This document shows positions 63,265 to 64,000 of a stretch of DNA of 64,000 nucleotides, piece after piece. A model generated the notes under the pieces. The model was not told the origin of the DNA and searched no databases. It was given only the letters and a program-made list of their open reading frames with translations. A program made the position numbers and the translations under genes. Origin of the DNA: Cephaloticoccus capnophilus (GTDB taxonomy: Bacteria > Verrucomicrobiota > Verrucomicrobiia > Opitutales > Opitutaceae); contig NZ_LSZP01000047.1 in the NCBI RefSeq assembly GCF_001580045.1, positions 1 through 64,000 on the forward strand, given 5' to 3'. Positions within the stretch are counted from its first letter, which is position 1. The number at the start of each line of letters is the position of its first letter.

Positions 63265-64000
63265 ATGCCTAAGCCGAAAAAAGAGCCTCACGTCTTTCCC
63301 CCAACCTTGAGCGCAGACGATTTGCACCTGTTTAACGAGGGCACCGCGCATCGGATTTACGACAAGCTCGGGGCGCAGCTTTGCGTGCACGAGGGCGTCG
63401 CGGGCGTGAGTTTCGCGGCCTGGGCACCGAATGCGTCTCAAGTCTGGGTGGTCGGCGATTTCAACGGCTGGGATGGCGCGGCGCACCCGCTGCGTATGCT
63501 CGGCAGTTCAGGCGTCTGGGAGCGTTTCGTGCCTGGGCTCGGTGCTGGGGTTTTATACAAATTCCAAATTTGCGATCGGAGCGGGCACTCGCAGCTAAAG
63601 ACCGATCCTTATGGGCAATCTTTCGAGGCGGCTCCGGGTAACGCGGCCATCGTTTGTGACACACGCAGCTACCAATGGGGCGATGCGGAGTGGATGCAGG
63701 CGCGGCGCGAAGGCGCGGTGAGCCGATCAAGTGAGTCGGGTGCCGCGCGCGAAACTTTAGACAGGCCGATCTCGATTTACGAAGTGCACCTCGGCTCTTG
63801 GCGGCGCGACCCGAGCGAGCCCGATCGTCTCCTCAGCTACCGTGAGCTCGCGCCACAGCTTGCCGATTACGCAGTGGAGATGGGCTTCACGCATGTGGAG
63901 ATCATGCCGATCGCCGAGCATCCTTTCGATGGCTCTTGGGGCTATCAAGTGACGGGGTTTTACGCGCCTTCGCAGCGTTACGGTACGCCGGAGGACTTTG
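63265..64000 (+). CDS. glgB: 1,4-alpha-glucan branching enzyme, partial (runs off window)
   Basis: The first 245 codons of a glycogen branching enzyme. The CBM48-like N-terminal domain has GVSFAAWAPNASQVWVVGDF and NGWDGAAHPLRM. Next come YKFQICDRSG, then the start of the GH13 catalytic barrel, ISIYEVHLGSWRR, YRELAPQLADYAVEMGFTHV, IMPIAEHPFDGSWGYQVTGF and YAPSQRYGTPEDF. All match GlgB. The catalytic residues lie beyond the window. Confidence 0.93.
   Translation, partial: MPKPKKEPHVFPPTLSADDLHLFNEGTAHRIYDKLGAQLCVHEGVAGVSFAAWAPNASQVWVVGDFNGWDGAAHPLRMLGSSGVWERFVPGLGAGVLYKFQICDRSGHSQLKTDPYGQSFEAAPGNAAIVCDTRSYQWGDAEWMQARREGAVSRSSESGAARETLDRPISIYEVHLGSWRRDPSEPDRLLSYRELAPQLADYAVEMGFTHVEIMPIAEHPFDGSWGYQVTGFYAPSQRYGTPEDF

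Overview
The window looks like chromosome from a Verrucomicrobiota bacterium of the Opitutaceae type. This is inferred from large TonB-dependent receptors, coexisting RNase HII and HIII, an NtrC/NtrB-like pair, a DUF481 outer-membrane protein, a maltoporin-like porin, and a complete urease operon in an otherwise Opitutaceae-like gene set. The urease suggests a host-associated, nitrogen-recycling relative such as Cephaloticoccus from turtle-ant guts. That name is a recollection-based inference; no rRNA gene is present to test it.

Layout. 1-9.3 kb: purC, a DUF4143 ATPase behind a 52-bp tandem repeat, a small lipoprotein, an FKBP isomerase, a DEAD-box-type helicase, a glycine-rich RRM protein and a TonB siderophore-type receptor. 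9.7-16.2 kb: a polytopic membrane protein, a second TonB receptor and citrate synthase. 16.3-21.3 kb (minus strand): UvrD-type helicase, proB, frr, pyrH. 21.7-29.4 kb: a MarR-RND efflux operon (marR, acrA, acrB, oprM type) divergent from a LysR gene, with a perfect operator-like palindrome between them. 29.4-36.1 kb: a SurA/PpiD-like protein, a methyltransferase, dnaE and rpsU. 36.2-48.7 kb: a dead DUF1016 nuclease gene, mutY, RNase HIII, RNase HII, an NtrB-like kinase, lipA, lipB, lysS, a maltoporin-like gene and an NtrC-like regulator. 49.2-60.5 kb: tRNA-Gly, then a region that looks imported (IS256-family transposase remnant, FixJ/FixL-like pair, mgtA-type Mg2+ ATPase, P-loop kinase, pyrC start fragment, ureDABCEFG). 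60.5-64 kb: tRNA(CAU), a pseudopilin, a DUF481 protein, tRNA-Glu and the start of glgB.

The most unusual content is three families of palindromic repeats. Family A (about ten full or partial copies, up to about 500 bp) has terminal inverted repeats of the type CTAGGGTCTG...CAGACCCTAG and internal hairpins whose arms covary between copies. Its ends or conserved segments hold the stop codons of at least five genes. Family B (four copies, 117 or 127 bp) is a string of small hairpins; one copy sits exactly at the ureF/ureG junction, gives ureF its stop codon and codes for a roughly 43-residue N-terminal extension of UreG. Family C (two copies of 129 bp, about 97% identical) provides the start codon and first 11 residues of UreD. 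Two accessory proteins of the imported urease operon thus begin in repeat DNA, which resembles the logic of Rickettsia palindromic elements.

Functional links: ureDABCEFG is sufficient to make and nickel-load a cytoplasmic urease. marR-acrA-acrB-oprM should form one regulated tripartite pump. lipA/lipB make the lipoyl cofactor. frr/pyrH are adjacent translation and nucleotide genes. The kinase at 39.8 kb and the regulator at 47.3 kb are probably partners although separated by six kilobases.
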